Positions 18,159 through 26,181 of a stretch of 64,000 nt of DNA are shown here, in pieces. The stretch covers positions 1 through 64,000 of the forward strand of contig QCJC01000007.1 in assembly GCA_003216275.1 (NCBI GenBank), written 5' to 3'. The DNA comes from Prochlorococcus sp. AG-402-P18. GTDB taxonomy: Bacteria; Cyanobacteriota; Cyanobacteriia; PCC-6307; Cyanobiaceae. Position 1 is the stretch's first letter. Each line of letters starts with the position of its first letter. A model generated the notes under the pieces. The model was given only the letters and a program-made list of their open reading frames with translations, was not told where the DNA came from and did no database searches. The position numbers and the translations under genes were made by a program.

Positions 18159-21100
18159 ATTTGTATCTCTCGTCCGTAATTTCCCAAACCCAACCTTCAA
18201 GACTTTCTAATAAATCAATTCGTTCTTTAGGTAGATCATTGTTTGAATATTTTTTTTTCTGTCTTTTAATCCAACTATTAAGCGGATGCTTCCATGGTGG
18301 TCTGAAATGATCATTTTCTATATGAAATAGTTTTAATTCATTGAATGTTTGATTCCATTCTTCTTTATTTGGATCCCATACAAAATTTAAACTCTTTAAC
18401 ATTTCAATTCGTTCTTGGGATAATTTACCCTCTCTAAACTCTCGTCTTTGACTATCAACCCAATTCCTCAGAACATGATCTGTTGGAGGCTTTGAGTGAT
18501 CATGTTCAAAGTTAAAAACTTTTAATTGCCTATATTTTTCATTCCAGAATGCTTCTGCGGGATCCCATATAAAACCCACACTTTTTAAAAGATTTATTTG
18601 CTCCTCTGATATCTTTTTATTCTTAAAGTATTGCCTTTGCCTCTTGCTCCACTCACCAAGAGATGGATGATTTATTGGAACTAATGCATGACCATTCTCT
18701 TTATAAAAAATTTCAAGTTCATTAAATTTATTATTCCAACTTTGTTGACTAGATCTTTGTTGACTAGATATCTTAAACTTTTCAGAAAAAAAGTTAATAC
18801 TTTTAAGTAAATCGCTGCGTTTTTTAGAGAGATTTCCTTTTCTATATAATTGAATTTGATTATTACTCCACATATAAAGATCAGGATTCTTTCCTAGAAG
18901 ATTTAAATGACCATGAGATGATTGGAACTCTTTTAATTGCTCAAACTGCTTTGTCCATGATTCTTCTGAAGGATCCCATATAAAACCAATCGATTCTAAA
19001 AGACTAATTCTTTCTTGAGAGATCTTTTCTTTTTTATATATCTCTCTTTGCCGATCACACCAATTACCTAGTATTGGGTAGTCGAATTTGGGAGTTGTAT
19101 GCCCGTACTCTAATTTAAATTTTTTTAATTCCTCAAATTTATTATTCCATTCTTTGTTTCGTGGATTCCAAATAAAATCAATCGATTCTAAAAGACTAAT
19201 TCTTTCTTGAGATAAATTATTTCTTCTATATTGCACTCTTTGAACTTGTGTCCAAGTACGAATAAAAGGGTATTCCTTTTCAGGATTGACATGACCATGT
19301 TCTACACCGAATGCTTTTAATTTCCCAAAGTTTTCCAACCAATCATCAGAAGTATTTCGAATGATGGTTGTTTGAATCTTGTCTATATAACTTTTAGAAA
19401 CTTTTTTAGGGAGATCAATAATTACTTTTTTTATACCTGTTTGTTTACCACTACCTTTTCCTTTCTTACCCAAACTCACACGAAGAGTATCAATCTCATC
19501 CATTAACGAATCATCTTGTGATTTTAGAGCAAGGATTATCTTCCATACGCTTGAGAATTTACTTGCAAGAATTTGGTCATTAACCTTTTCAGCAATATCT
19601 GATAGATATACAGGAATAACTATTGTTCCAAAAATTTTATTTTCACTTTTTCGTATCGCTCTACCAACTGCCTGAATAATATCCACCTGACTTTGTCTTG
19701 GATCTATAAATGCAATTCCATCAAGAGTGGGTACATCAACTCCTTCAGATAGGCACCTTGCATTTGTGAGTATTCCTATTTCACCTTCGCGGAGATTTTT
19801 TAGTGTATGGATCCTTTTATTTCTCTCTGAACTGTTCATGTCACCTGATACATGAGCAGTAGAAATCTCTTTTACAGATTGCCCCGAATTGTTCATCCAA
19901 TCATTCACTTTTAAATGGTCTTCAGCAAAGTTTTTCGCACCTTTAATGCGTCCATGAAAAGTAATCACTCTTTGTAGGTCATAGTGATTAATCGCCTTTG
20001 CAAGAGCAATATGAGAAGCAAGAGTTTCAGCATCTGTCTTTAATCCATTAGTACTGATCTCTAAAAGATCTCTATTTTCAATCTGACTTCTAATCATTTC
20101 ATCATCGACTCCAACAACTACGACCTGATAATCAGAAAGAAGATTCTTTTCAATTGCCTCTGAAAATTTGATTTGATATAGAACTTCTCCAAACACTGAA
20201 TGGTTATCCATTGAGGCCACTTCAATATCTTTTTCAGAGGCACTTTTCTTTAATTGATTTGAGAGAACTCTTGGAGTAGCAGTGAGAAAAAGTCTTTTAT
20301 TTGAGTGGATTTTCTTGGAATCCAGAACACATCCAAAAGCATCAGAAACTTTTCCTGCACATCTATGTGCTTCATCTGCAAAGACAAGGTCAAAATCTGA
20401 AAGATTTGAATTCTTCTGTGCATCAGCAACTAATGGAGATGATTGATAAGTAGAGAAGACTATTTTTGAACCTGTACCTTTTAGGAATGATTTGATCTCT
20501 GCTGGATCACTCGTAACAGGGACTCCCATTTCAGAGAGATTGGTGATCCAGTCATCTTCTGTTTTGTCTTGCTTGGCAACTGACTTGTCTGAGCAAACAC
20601 AAATCCATTCAAATGGTTCTGAAGCAGCAGCAGACCATTCTCTGAGAGTTTGAGAAAGAAGACTTAATGATGGGAGAAGAACCAATGTCCTTTGTGCTTT
20701 TAATCGCTCCTTGATCCATAACGAAGTAAGAGTTTTTCCTGTTCCACATGCCATAAGGAGTTGCCCCCTCTCAGCACTTTTCAGACCCTCTTCGACAGCA
20801 TCAATTGCTTCAAGTTGATGAGGTCTTGGAGTTCTTGGATCTTTCTTTTTGCCAGTAGAAAGGTTATCTGGAGACTGTGGATATTCAATTTCAGATTGGC
20901 GAAATTGATTGAGGAGGAAACACACAACTTGCTTCTCTTGCCTCTCAATTACTTGAACAGCATTGCGTCCAATTCCATCAGTGCTTGCAATTAATAAGCG
21001 TCCGTAAAACCTGGGATCATTGGACTCACTTAAAAAACTATCGATTTGTTTTTTTGGAATTTCAAGATCAGGAGAAATGCACTTGGATTGAACTGCCCAT

Positions 21101-21324
21101 GTCTTTCCATTCTTCTCTTTAAAAACAAGATCTATCCCACAGTCACGACCCCATCGATCTGGATACTCATCCCATAACCAAATCTCTTCAACTTTGGATT
21201 GCCACTCGGGAGAATTTTTTAAAAACCATTTGACAAATTTTTCAAACTGCTTTCCTCTGACATCCGAATTCGGATCAAGTGATATATAGAACTCGTCAAA
21301 GGTCGCCACTTTCCTTGATGGCAA
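18151..21324 (-). CDS. Mrr-like nuclease / SF2 helicase with six helicase-associated repeats
   Basis: This is a 1,057-residue fusion. Residues 20-140 look like an Mrr-type endonuclease, with D65 and Q79-x-K81 as the PD-(D/E)xK core (GIDLVF...AVQSK). The superfamily 2 helicase follows with Walker A MACGTGKT (191-198), DEAH (317-320), LTATP (about 347-351) and QAVGRAIR near 575. Six helicase-associated (HA, PF03457-type) repeats fill about 655-1045, each with a GH core, a W and an ISQERI-LLES-GF-W ending. The start is TTG. The function is unknown; the layout resembles phage-defence nucleases. It sits alone between repeats derived from argJ, so it is probably an inserted gene. Confidence 0.8.
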   Translation of the reverse strand: MPSRKVATFDEFYISLDPNSDVRGKQFEKFVKWFLKNSPEWQSKVEEIWLWDEYPDRWGRDCGIDLVFKEKNGKTWAVQSKCISPDLEIPKKQIDSFLSESNDPRFYGRLLIASTDGIGRNAVQVIERQEKQVVCFLLNQFRQSEIEYPQSPDNLSTGKKKDPRTPRPHQLEAIDAVEEGLKSAERGQLLMACGTGKTLTSLWIKERLKAQRTLVLLPSLSLLSQTLREWSAAASEPFEWICVCSDKSVAKQDKTEDDWITNLSEMGVPVTSDPAEIKSFLKGTGSKIVFSTYQSSPLVADAQKNSNLSDFDLVFADEAHRCAGKVSDAFGCVLDSKKIHSNKRLFLTATPRVLSNQLKKSASEKDIEVASMDNHSVFGEVLYQIKFSEAIEKNLLSDYQVVVVGVDDEMIRSQIENRDLLEISTNGLKTDAETLASHIALAKAINHYDLQRVITFHGRIKGAKNFAEDHLKVNDWMNNSGQSVKEISTAHVSGDMNSSERNKRIHTLKNLREGEIGILTNARCLSEGVDVPTLDGIAFIDPRQSQVDIIQAVGRAIRKSENKIFGTIVIPVYLSDIAEKVNDQILASKFSSVWKIILALKSQDDSLMDEIDTLRVSLGKKGKGSGKQTGIKKVIIDLPKKVSKSYIDKIQTTIIRNTSDDWLENFGKLKAFGVEHGHVNPEKEYPFIRTWTQVQRVQYRRNNLSQERISLLESIDFIWNPRNKEWNNKFEELKKFKLEYGHTTPKFDYPILGNWCDRQREIYKKEKISQERISLLESIGFIWDPSEESWTKQFEQLKEFQSSHGHLNLLGKNPDLYMWSNNQIQLYRKGNLSKKRSDLLKSINFFSEKFKISSQQRSSQQSWNNKFNELEIFYKENGHALVPINHPSLGEWSKRQRQYFKNKKISEEQINLLKSVGFIWDPAEAFWNEKYRQLKVFNFEHDHSKPPTDHVLRNWVDSQRREFREGKLSQERIEMLKSLNFVWDPNKEEWNQTFNELKLFHIENDHFRPPWKHPLNSWIKRQKKKYSNNDLPKERIDLLESLEGWVWEITDERYKSV

Positions 21325-21427
21325 TTTGATCGTCTTTCTATTATGCCTGTTTAACCAATTTGTCTATTTTAATGACACTTATATGAGAGAAAGATTTTCG
21401 CTTTATTATTATCTACTGATGATTGAT

Positions 21428-21446
21428 ATATACCATCTTTATACCG
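21428..21446 (+). repeat. Inner flanking repeat, right copy (TATACC motif)
   Basis: This copy matches 18140-18158 at 18 of 19 positions. It lies about 100 bases upstream of the helicase start codon, so it could also be an operator for that gene. Confidence 0.7.
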
Positions 21447-21548
21447 GTGAACCACTTATAACTGGGTTTTCAGCGGGAAAATGGCAAATATACCACTAAA
21501 ATACCACTAACGTAATCCTTGTAATCAATTGCTATCACTGATTTTTAA

Positions 21549-21584
21549 TGCTTATGTACGTATCAATGCCGATTACACTACATA
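21549..21584 (+). pseudogene. Detached 3' end of argJ
   Basis: In the plus frame this reads AYVRINADYTT and stop (TAG), the same C-terminus as the intact argJ 3.5 kb upstream. The first 20 bases are identical. The last five codons differ only at third positions and in the stop triplet. It has no start codon and cannot be expressed. The simplest reading is an attachment-site half left by insertion of the helicase gene. Confidence 0.8.
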
Positions 21585-21652
21585 GAAAGTGTGACCAAAT
21601 AAAACTCAGTTATGTCAATGGATTTTGACGGTGTTATATACGCACCTTTGAT

Positions 21653-21810
21653 GAGTGTGATGTAAGTGTGACCTTATTACGAACCTTTTTTTGATTTTTC
21701 TATAGGTGAACTATGGCTCATGTCTAGATTTTTAAAATATATTTATCTATCATGATTACTTTTCTTGATTATTAACTAAACCCAGTCATTTCAGTAAAGG
21801 GAGTTTTATT
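21653..21810 (-). pseudogene. Decayed DUF4214 gene tail (copy A)
   Basis: This is a direct repeat of 22356-22515, the 3' end and downstream flank of the 754-residue gene. One uninterrupted match exceeds 40 bases. On the minus strand it still reads TPFTEMTGFS and stop, matching the C-terminus of the intact protein (LFTEMTGFG). The rest of the coding sequence is absent. Confidence 0.75.
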
Positions 21811-22042
21811 TCTAATGCTCAAAAAATACCGTGAGATTTGCTCATTAATGAAGAGTTATTTTTTAAAATTACAAATGACTGCAGCAATTGGCACAAAGTA
21901 AAGTAGCATAAGTTTTTAGGGTATTTGATTTCTTTATTCTGTTACGGTTTAAGGCTTTATTTTATACATCCATATCACAATTGATCATGTTCCATGTTAA
22001 TTGAAGTTCTTTTTTATAAGTTGGTAAAAATTATGTAAAGAA

Positions 22043-22324
22043 ATGGAAGTTGATCTTACAGAATTGTTGAATTCATACGAAGTTGTTCCTGTATCCCTGA
22101 GTGATCCTTTTAAATCCTTAGTTGTGGATCCTTCCACGATGGTAGTCTTGAGAGTTATACCCATTATTGGATTTATAGCTTTATTAATGGCAGCGGTATG
22201 GATACAGAGTAAAAAAATCCCAGCAAAAGCTTTTATTAAGTTAAATGAAACTAATAAGTTAGAAGCAGATAATGACGTGGATTTGAGAATGCTAGGAATT
22301 GAAGAAAGTAGAGATTCTGAATAA
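22043..22324 (+). CDS. Small membrane-anchored hypothetical protein
   Basis: This 93-residue protein has one hydrophobic segment at about residues 35-54 (VLRVIPIIGFIALLMAAVWI) and an acidic, charged C-terminal tail. I do not recognise the family. It is the only gene between two copies of the DUF4214 3' tail (21653-21810 and 22356-22515), which makes it look like cassette cargo. The topology is probably N-terminus out and tail in, following the positive residues after the helix. Confidence 0.55.
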   Translation: MEVDLTELLNSYEVVPVSLSDPFKSLVVDPSTMVVLRVIPIIGFIALLMAAVWIQSKKIPAKAFIKLNETNKLEADNDVDLRMLGIEESRDSE

Positions 22325-22355
22325 TAATTAATAACCTGTACGAGAAGTATAAGGA

Positions 22356-22515
22356 GAGTGTGATGTAAGTGTGACCTTATTACGAACCTTATTTTTATAT
22401 TTCTAGAGCTGAACCGTGGCTCATGTCTAGATTTTTAAAATATATTTATCTATCATGATTATTTTTCTTGATTATTAACCAAACCCAGTCATTTCAGTAA
22501 AGAGAGTTATATTTT
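22356..22515 (-). repeat. DUF4214 3' tail and flank (copy B)
   Basis: This covers the last codons of the 754-residue gene and about 120 bases downstream, repeated as copy A at 21653-21810. The near-identity in the untranslated part shows recent duplication or homologous exchange, not shared protein constraint. Confidence 0.8.
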
Positions 22516-24739
22516 CTGCTGATTCAGCAAATCCTAAAAGTAATTCATATCTTGTCTCTAATCCGCTATTTAAGTTGCCTAACCAATAGTTATAACCCTC
22601 TTGGTCATAATCTCTACCTAAGACATTCGTATAGAGAGTCTCAACGTATTTAGCGTTCGAGACATTAGCTCCATAACGCTCTTTAAATTCGTCAGACACT
22701 AGAAATGATTGAGCAACTTCTCGTTCATCATTTTCTCCAGAAGTGTATTTACCGATCCAATATTTCAATCCATCTGCATCAGGAAGACGCTTAAATGCAG
22801 CATTGTATAAGCGGAACATTTTTGCATCATCTGTATTTAATCCTGTGACTTGATCAAACGTTCCTTTGATATCAACAATTGCACTGGTGTCTCGAAAAGA
22901 ACTCGTTGTTGCTTCTCCTGTAAAGGTCAATAAAGGAAGACCTGTAATGTCGTCATATCCAGAGTTGGTTTTGATCTCATATTTTCCATTACCTTTGTTG
23001 TAGAACTTGTAATCACTAAACATACCACTATAGGTTTTAATTATGTCTACTTTTGATTCTTCAACTGTTTGATCTGAGAATTGAATGTATTCAATGCTTG
23101 AAAGAGTATCTGTTCCGTCATTTGTTCCTGTCCTTTCATCTTCTATTTCCAGTGTGGTACTGATACGTGTAAATGAGTAATCTGAAAATTTTCCAGAATA
23201 AATCACTTTATCTATACCTGACCCTCCATTGATTGAATCATTACTGGGACCACTGATAAATGAATCATCTTTATCTGTTCCATCAAAATCAGATGAAGGG
23301 GTTTTAGACGTATCGCCAATAGAAACAGAAGAGGTACTTCCTACTTGAGTAGACCGAGATGAATCAGAAAAGAGTTTGATATTGAGAGTTTCACTGCCTT
23401 CTGTGGTGAGATCATTGGCAAGTGTATGGGAGAAGGAAAGAGATCCATCACTGCCCACAGTTCCTGACCCAGTCAAAGCACCAGAAGAAAAGTCATCATT
23501 AGTGATTACGTTTCCACTAAGAGACCAGTAGAGGTTGGTCCCAGCATCAACGTTTGTTGTAGAGATCGAAGTTGTTAGTGTGCTGCCCTCATTAATCGAG
23601 GTGCTAGAAGGATTAATGGTATAGGCAGGAGAAAGAGTTTTAGACGTATCGCCAATAGAAACAGAAGAGGTACTTCCTACTTGAGTAGACCGAGATGAAT
23701 CAGAAAAGAGTTTGATATTGAGAGTTTCACTGCCTTCTGTGGTGAGATCATTGGCAAGTGTATGGGAGAAGGAAAGAGATCCATCACTGCCCACAGTTCC
23801 TGACCCAGTCAAAGCACCAGAAGAAAAGTCATCACTGTTTATTCCTGTTCCACTGACTGACCAATAGAGAGTGGTCCCAGCATCAACGTTTGTTGTAGAG
23901 ATCGAAGTTGTTAGTGTGCTGCCCTCATTGATGGAGGAGCTAGAAGTAGAAAGGTTATATTCTTTGTCATCATCTTGAATCGTTACAGTTGCTGTGCCAT
24001 CAGTGATCTGTGCAGGGACTGTATCTGAGTTAGAAGCAGTAAGTGATAATGAGAATGTCTCACTCGATTCGGCATTGGTATTCTCTATAGATGAAATCGC
24101 AACTGTCTTGGATGATTCACCTGCTACAAAAGATATTGTTTGGTTAATTGCTGTGTAATCAGACCCAGCATTCGCAGTCCCATTACTTGAAACCAAACTG
24201 AAGGTCTGAGCTGTATTTGTTCCTCCAGTTCTGGAAATAGTTACGTTGCCACTATTTCCCTCTGTAATCGTAAGATCGGAAATAGAGAAATAGGAAAGTG
24301 GAATTTCTGCTATACCTTTTAAAACTCCAAAACTCCCACTTGAATTATTATGCATATCATCTAAATAGATGTATGGATTCGAATGATTAGGGTTATTAAA
24401 TATCGCTAAAAATTTATTGTGATTTGAATCATTATTATTGATTAATAGACTAGATAAGGATGTATCAAAATTCTCTCCACTTGACCATTCCCAATTGCCA
24501 CTTGAATTTTTTGTTGCGCCTGTCCAATAATGATTAATTGTCCATTCACTTGCAGGACCAATATTGTCTCCTGCATATTGATATTTTGTTTGTGAGAATT
24601 CATTCCCTAGCCATGTACTTTCACTTTCATCATTAACTGATACTAAATTTCCTCCTAGATTAATCGCATTACTTTCAGCGGTACTCCAGGTCTGTCCATT
24701 AACAGTGATATAAAAACTACTTCCTCTGATCACAGACAT
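22475..24739 (-). CDS. Secreted multidomain protein: C-type-lectin-like, Calx-beta, tandem repeats, DUF4214
   Basis: The 754-residue protein has no Sec signal and is probably a type I secretion substrate. In order I see a C-type-lectin-like domain (about 5-145, with YWTGATK and WEWSSGE but no cysteines), one Calx-beta domain (about 150-255) and two nearly identical 112-residue repeats (about 262-485). An RTX-like stretch (NDSINGGSGID) and a C-terminal DUF4214 region (about 565-754, VLGRDYDQEGYNYWLG) follow. The set suggests calcium-dependent surface adhesion. The 3' end is duplicated nearby. A 24-base inverted repeat lies 37 bases upstream. Confidence 0.8.
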   Translation of the reverse strand: MSVIRGSSFYITVNGQTWSTAESNAINLGGNLVSVNDESESTWLGNEFSQTKYQYAGDNIGPASEWTINHYWTGATKNSSGNWEWSSGENFDTSLSSLLINNNDSNHNKFLAIFNNPNHSNPYIYLDDMHNNSSGSFGVLKGIAEIPLSYFSISDLTITEGNSGNVTISRTGGTNTAQTFSLVSSNGTANAGSDYTAINQTISFVAGESSKTVAISSIENTNAESSETFSLSLTASNSDTVPAQITDGTATVTIQDDDKEYNLSTSSSSINEGSTLTTSISTTNVDAGTTLYWSVSGTGINSDDFSSGALTGSGTVGSDGSLSFSHTLANDLTTEGSETLNIKLFSDSSRSTQVGSTSSVSIGDTSKTLSPAYTINPSSTSINEGSTLTTSISTTNVDAGTNLYWSLSGNVITNDDFSSGALTGSGTVGSDGSLSFSHTLANDLTTEGSETLNIKLFSDSSRSTQVGSTSSVSIGDTSKTPSSDFDGTDKDDSFISGPSNDSINGGSGIDKVIYSGKFSDYSFTRISTTLEIEDERTGTNDGTDTLSSIEYIQFSDQTVEESKVDIIKTYSGMFSDYKFYNKGNGKYEIKTNSGYDDITGLPLLTFTGEATTSSFRDTSAIVDIKGTFDQVTGLNTDDAKMFRLYNAAFKRLPDADGLKYWIGKYTSGENDEREVAQSFLVSDEFKERYGANVSNAKYVETLYTNVLGRDYDQEGYNYWLGNLNSGLETRYELLLGFAESAENITLFTEMTGFG
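23301..23588 (-). repeat. Internal tandem repeat, unit 2
   Basis: This is a near-identical copy of 23637-23924 at an offset of 336 bases (112 codons) within the lectin/Calx-beta gene. The two units differ mainly in a short stretch after the shared DDFSSGAL-coding part. This is recent in-frame duplication. Confidence 0.85.
23637..23924 (-). repeat. Internal tandem repeat, unit 1
   Basis: This is the partner of 23301-23588 and lies closer to the gene's 5' end. Each unit codes for a beta-rich repeat that begins INEGSTLTTSISTTNVDAG and ends SVSIGDTSKT. Confidence 0.85.
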
Positions 24740-24775
24740 TGCTTGACCCTATATTTTTATGATCCTATGTTATTT

Positions 24776-24799
24776 TCTATACAATTTATATTGTATAGA
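24776..24799. promoter_or_regulatory. Inverted repeat upstream of the lectin/DUF4214 gene
   Basis: There are two perfect 10-base arms (TCTATACAAT and its complement) around a four-base AT spacer. It begins 37 bases upstream of the ATG at 24739. The symmetry suggests a dimeric regulator site. It lacks a T-tract of the right polarity for a terminator. Confidence 0.45.
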
Positions 24800-24989
24800 T
24801 TGTGATGTTGTAATTTTTCAAATGATTGAGTAGCTCTTCTGCCTTATTAATTAAGTGGATTGGAAGCTTGATTCTGAGATCTATGTAGTCCTTTTTTGAG
24901 TTATCTAAAGATGAGTCCAATGTTCTTTTAGGTAGCTAAAAAACTTTTTTCAAGGGTTGCACGAAATGGAAAAGAGCACCATTTGCAAT

Positions 24990-25030
24990 GTCGTCAACCA
25001 GTCATCTCAGTAAAGAGCAATTTATTCTCT
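24990..25030 (-). pseudogene. DUF4214 C-terminal remnant
   Basis: On the minus strand it reads SVENKLLFTEMTG and stop. This matches the C-termini of the two intact DUF4214 proteins in the window (AENITLFTEMTGFG and AENKGLFSEMTGLV). The upstream frame is closed within two codons. Confidence 0.65.
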
Positions 25031-25071
25031 ACAGATTATACGTAGCGGTTAACAACCTATCTCTGTAATAC

Positions 25072-25404
25072 TTAACTTGCTCCTATTACTTTGATTTGAT
25101 TGCCAGCATCACTTAATTTCATAAATTTCTTTTCATCATCAACAGCAAAGGTTTCTATCCTTTTTGCATAAACAGCATCTGAATTTAAATCTTCGATCAT
25201 TTCGTATCCAAAGAACTCTAGTAATTCTTCCTGATTCTTAAAACATCTATCACTCCATTCATAATTTTTGTTCCCCTTTGCATTTTCATACTCATAGCAC
25301 TCATAAAAATAATCAGTTTTATATCGATCTACTAATGCAAACTCTTTTTTCTCTTCCTGTTGGAGTTTGTCGTAAATACTCCAACCAATTATTAAGACTG
25401 GCAT
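25072..25404 (-). CDS. Hypothetical protein
   Basis: This is a 110-residue soluble, acidic protein if translation starts at the ATG at 25404 (MPVLIIGW). The frame is open to 25455, but that part overlaps the upstream ORF. It is rich in Tyr, Glu and Lys (YKTDYFYECYEYENAKGNKN). No family is recognised. It overlaps the 3' end of the preceding gene by 13 bases, so coupling is likely. It lies between two DUF4214 remnants. Confidence 0.45.
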   Translation of the reverse strand: MPVLIIGWSIYDKLQQEEKKEFALVDRYKTDYFYECYEYENAKGNKNYEWSDRCFKNQEELLEFFGYEMIEDLNSDAVYAKRIETFAVDDEKKFMKLSDAGNQIKVIGAS

Positions 25405-25703
25405 TTGTCTACATGCTGAACTTTTTTGCTCCACTCTTGAAAAGTTGAACTGCAATTAGGTATAGGTTTTGATCTAATTTCCTGAAGTTTTTTCCATCTA
25501 GTGTAGAGAACACCAATCAACCAACTATCAGTTAATGACTCATCACCATTCTTCAACAAGTTCTCTTGCTTCTTGTTGAAGTTTGCTGAATCAAGTAATT
25601 CTTCTTTCCAATTGATTTCATTCATTCCTTTTCTACCCCGTCTTGTAAAAAGTTTCTTTGCATCTAACAACTGATGCCTGGTATCCCTTTGGAAACTATT
25701 CAT
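25392..25703 (-). CDS. Hypothetical protein
   Basis: The frame gives 103 residues from the ATG at 25703. An internal ATG near 25625 (MNEINWKEELL) would give 77 and may be the true start. It is basic and helical in character, with no recognised domain. It is upstream of, and overlaps by 13 bases, another unknown ORF on the same strand, which supports a small two-gene unit. Coding potential is moderate only. Confidence 0.4.
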   Translation of the reverse strand: MNSFQRDTRHQLLDAKKLFTRRGRKGMNEINWKEELLDSANFNKKQENLLKNGDESLTDSWLIGVLYTRWKKLQEIRSKPIPNCSSTFQEWSKKVQHVDKCQS

Positions 25704-25784
25704 GAGAACCCAAGTCAATTATTCACAAATACACCCTAGCTCGATCTTGTTAGATTTTTACTTAAATCACTTGACGATATTAAG

Positions 25785-25880
25785 TATAATCAATAGTATG
25801 TCTGTACTAGGATACTCCTCGCGCAAGCAGTTCTAGCTCATAAAGCACCTGCGTAATACCAGTGAGCAAGGTGCTTTTTT
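25785..25880 (+). ncRNA. Candidate small RNA with promoter and terminator
   Basis: A perfect -10 box (TATAAT, 25785-25790) is followed about 85 bases later by a strong hairpin (AAAGCACCT...AGGTGCTTT, 25842-25877) ending in T residues. The predicted transcript of about 80 nt contains no ORF. It has an unpaired ACTCCTCGCGC stretch near 25814, similar to the ACUCCUCACAC motif of the cyanobacterial RNA Yfr1 but not identical. A short 5' palindrome (TAGTA...TACTA) covers the start. The -35 box is weak. Confidence 0.45.
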
Positions 25881-25905
25881 GATGGCTTAAATAAAGAAGC
25901 GAAGT

Positions 25906-26181
25906 ATGAATCAACCAATCAGAGAAGCATTGCCAACACCCACAGGATGGTTAGTCGCACCTACTAGAGATTTGTGTTTGTTCTTTATTCGAGATCCGAA
26001 GTCGGTCATGGTTTCTCCGACTGTGTTCACCCAACTTTGGTATTGCACTGAGGAAGGTATTCCAACCAAATTAAAAAACACAAGGAGATTAGATTATGAA
26101 AGTGCCTATGAAACTTGGAACGAACTTCTTTCGAATGATTGGGAATTGATAGAGCATCAAATTAATGATCTTGTTGCTTAA
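25906..26181 (+). CDS. DUF1651 family protein
   Basis: This 91-residue protein has the general layout I know from DUF1651, a small family limited to marine picocyanobacteria. There is an N-terminal GWLV...F-RDP block (residues 13-31) and a C-terminal A-x-x-x-W-x-x-L-x-x-x-x-W block (residues 66-81). The function is unknown. Its final codons overlap the stop of a convergent broken gene by three bases. The last 22 bases or so before the stop recur at 26846-26867. Confidence 0.65.
   Translation: MNQPIREALPTPTGWLVAPTRDLCLFFIRDPKSVMVSPTVFTQLWYCTEEGIPTKLKNTRRLDYESAYETWNELLSNDWELIEHQINDLVA

Larger units (their letters stand above)
21325..22042. other. Gene-free junction behind the helicase gene
   Basis: These 718 bases hold the right inner repeat (21428), TATACCAC-type motifs at 21490 and 21501, the second argJ 3' end (21549-21584) and a decayed DUF4214 gene tail with its downstream sequence (21653-21810). 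A 28-codon ORF at about 21817 has no support. Confidence 0.6.
24740..25071. other. Gene-free stretch with operator and gene-tail remnant
   Basis: It contains the inverted repeat at 24776-24799 and the DUF4214 tail remnant at 24990-25030. I see nothing else in the remaining bases. Confidence 0.4.

Noticed and set aside
21817-21903. 28-codon plus-strand frame after the DUF4214 tail copy A
   Set aside because: It has no ribosome-binding site, no recognisable sequence, and lies inside decayed DNA.
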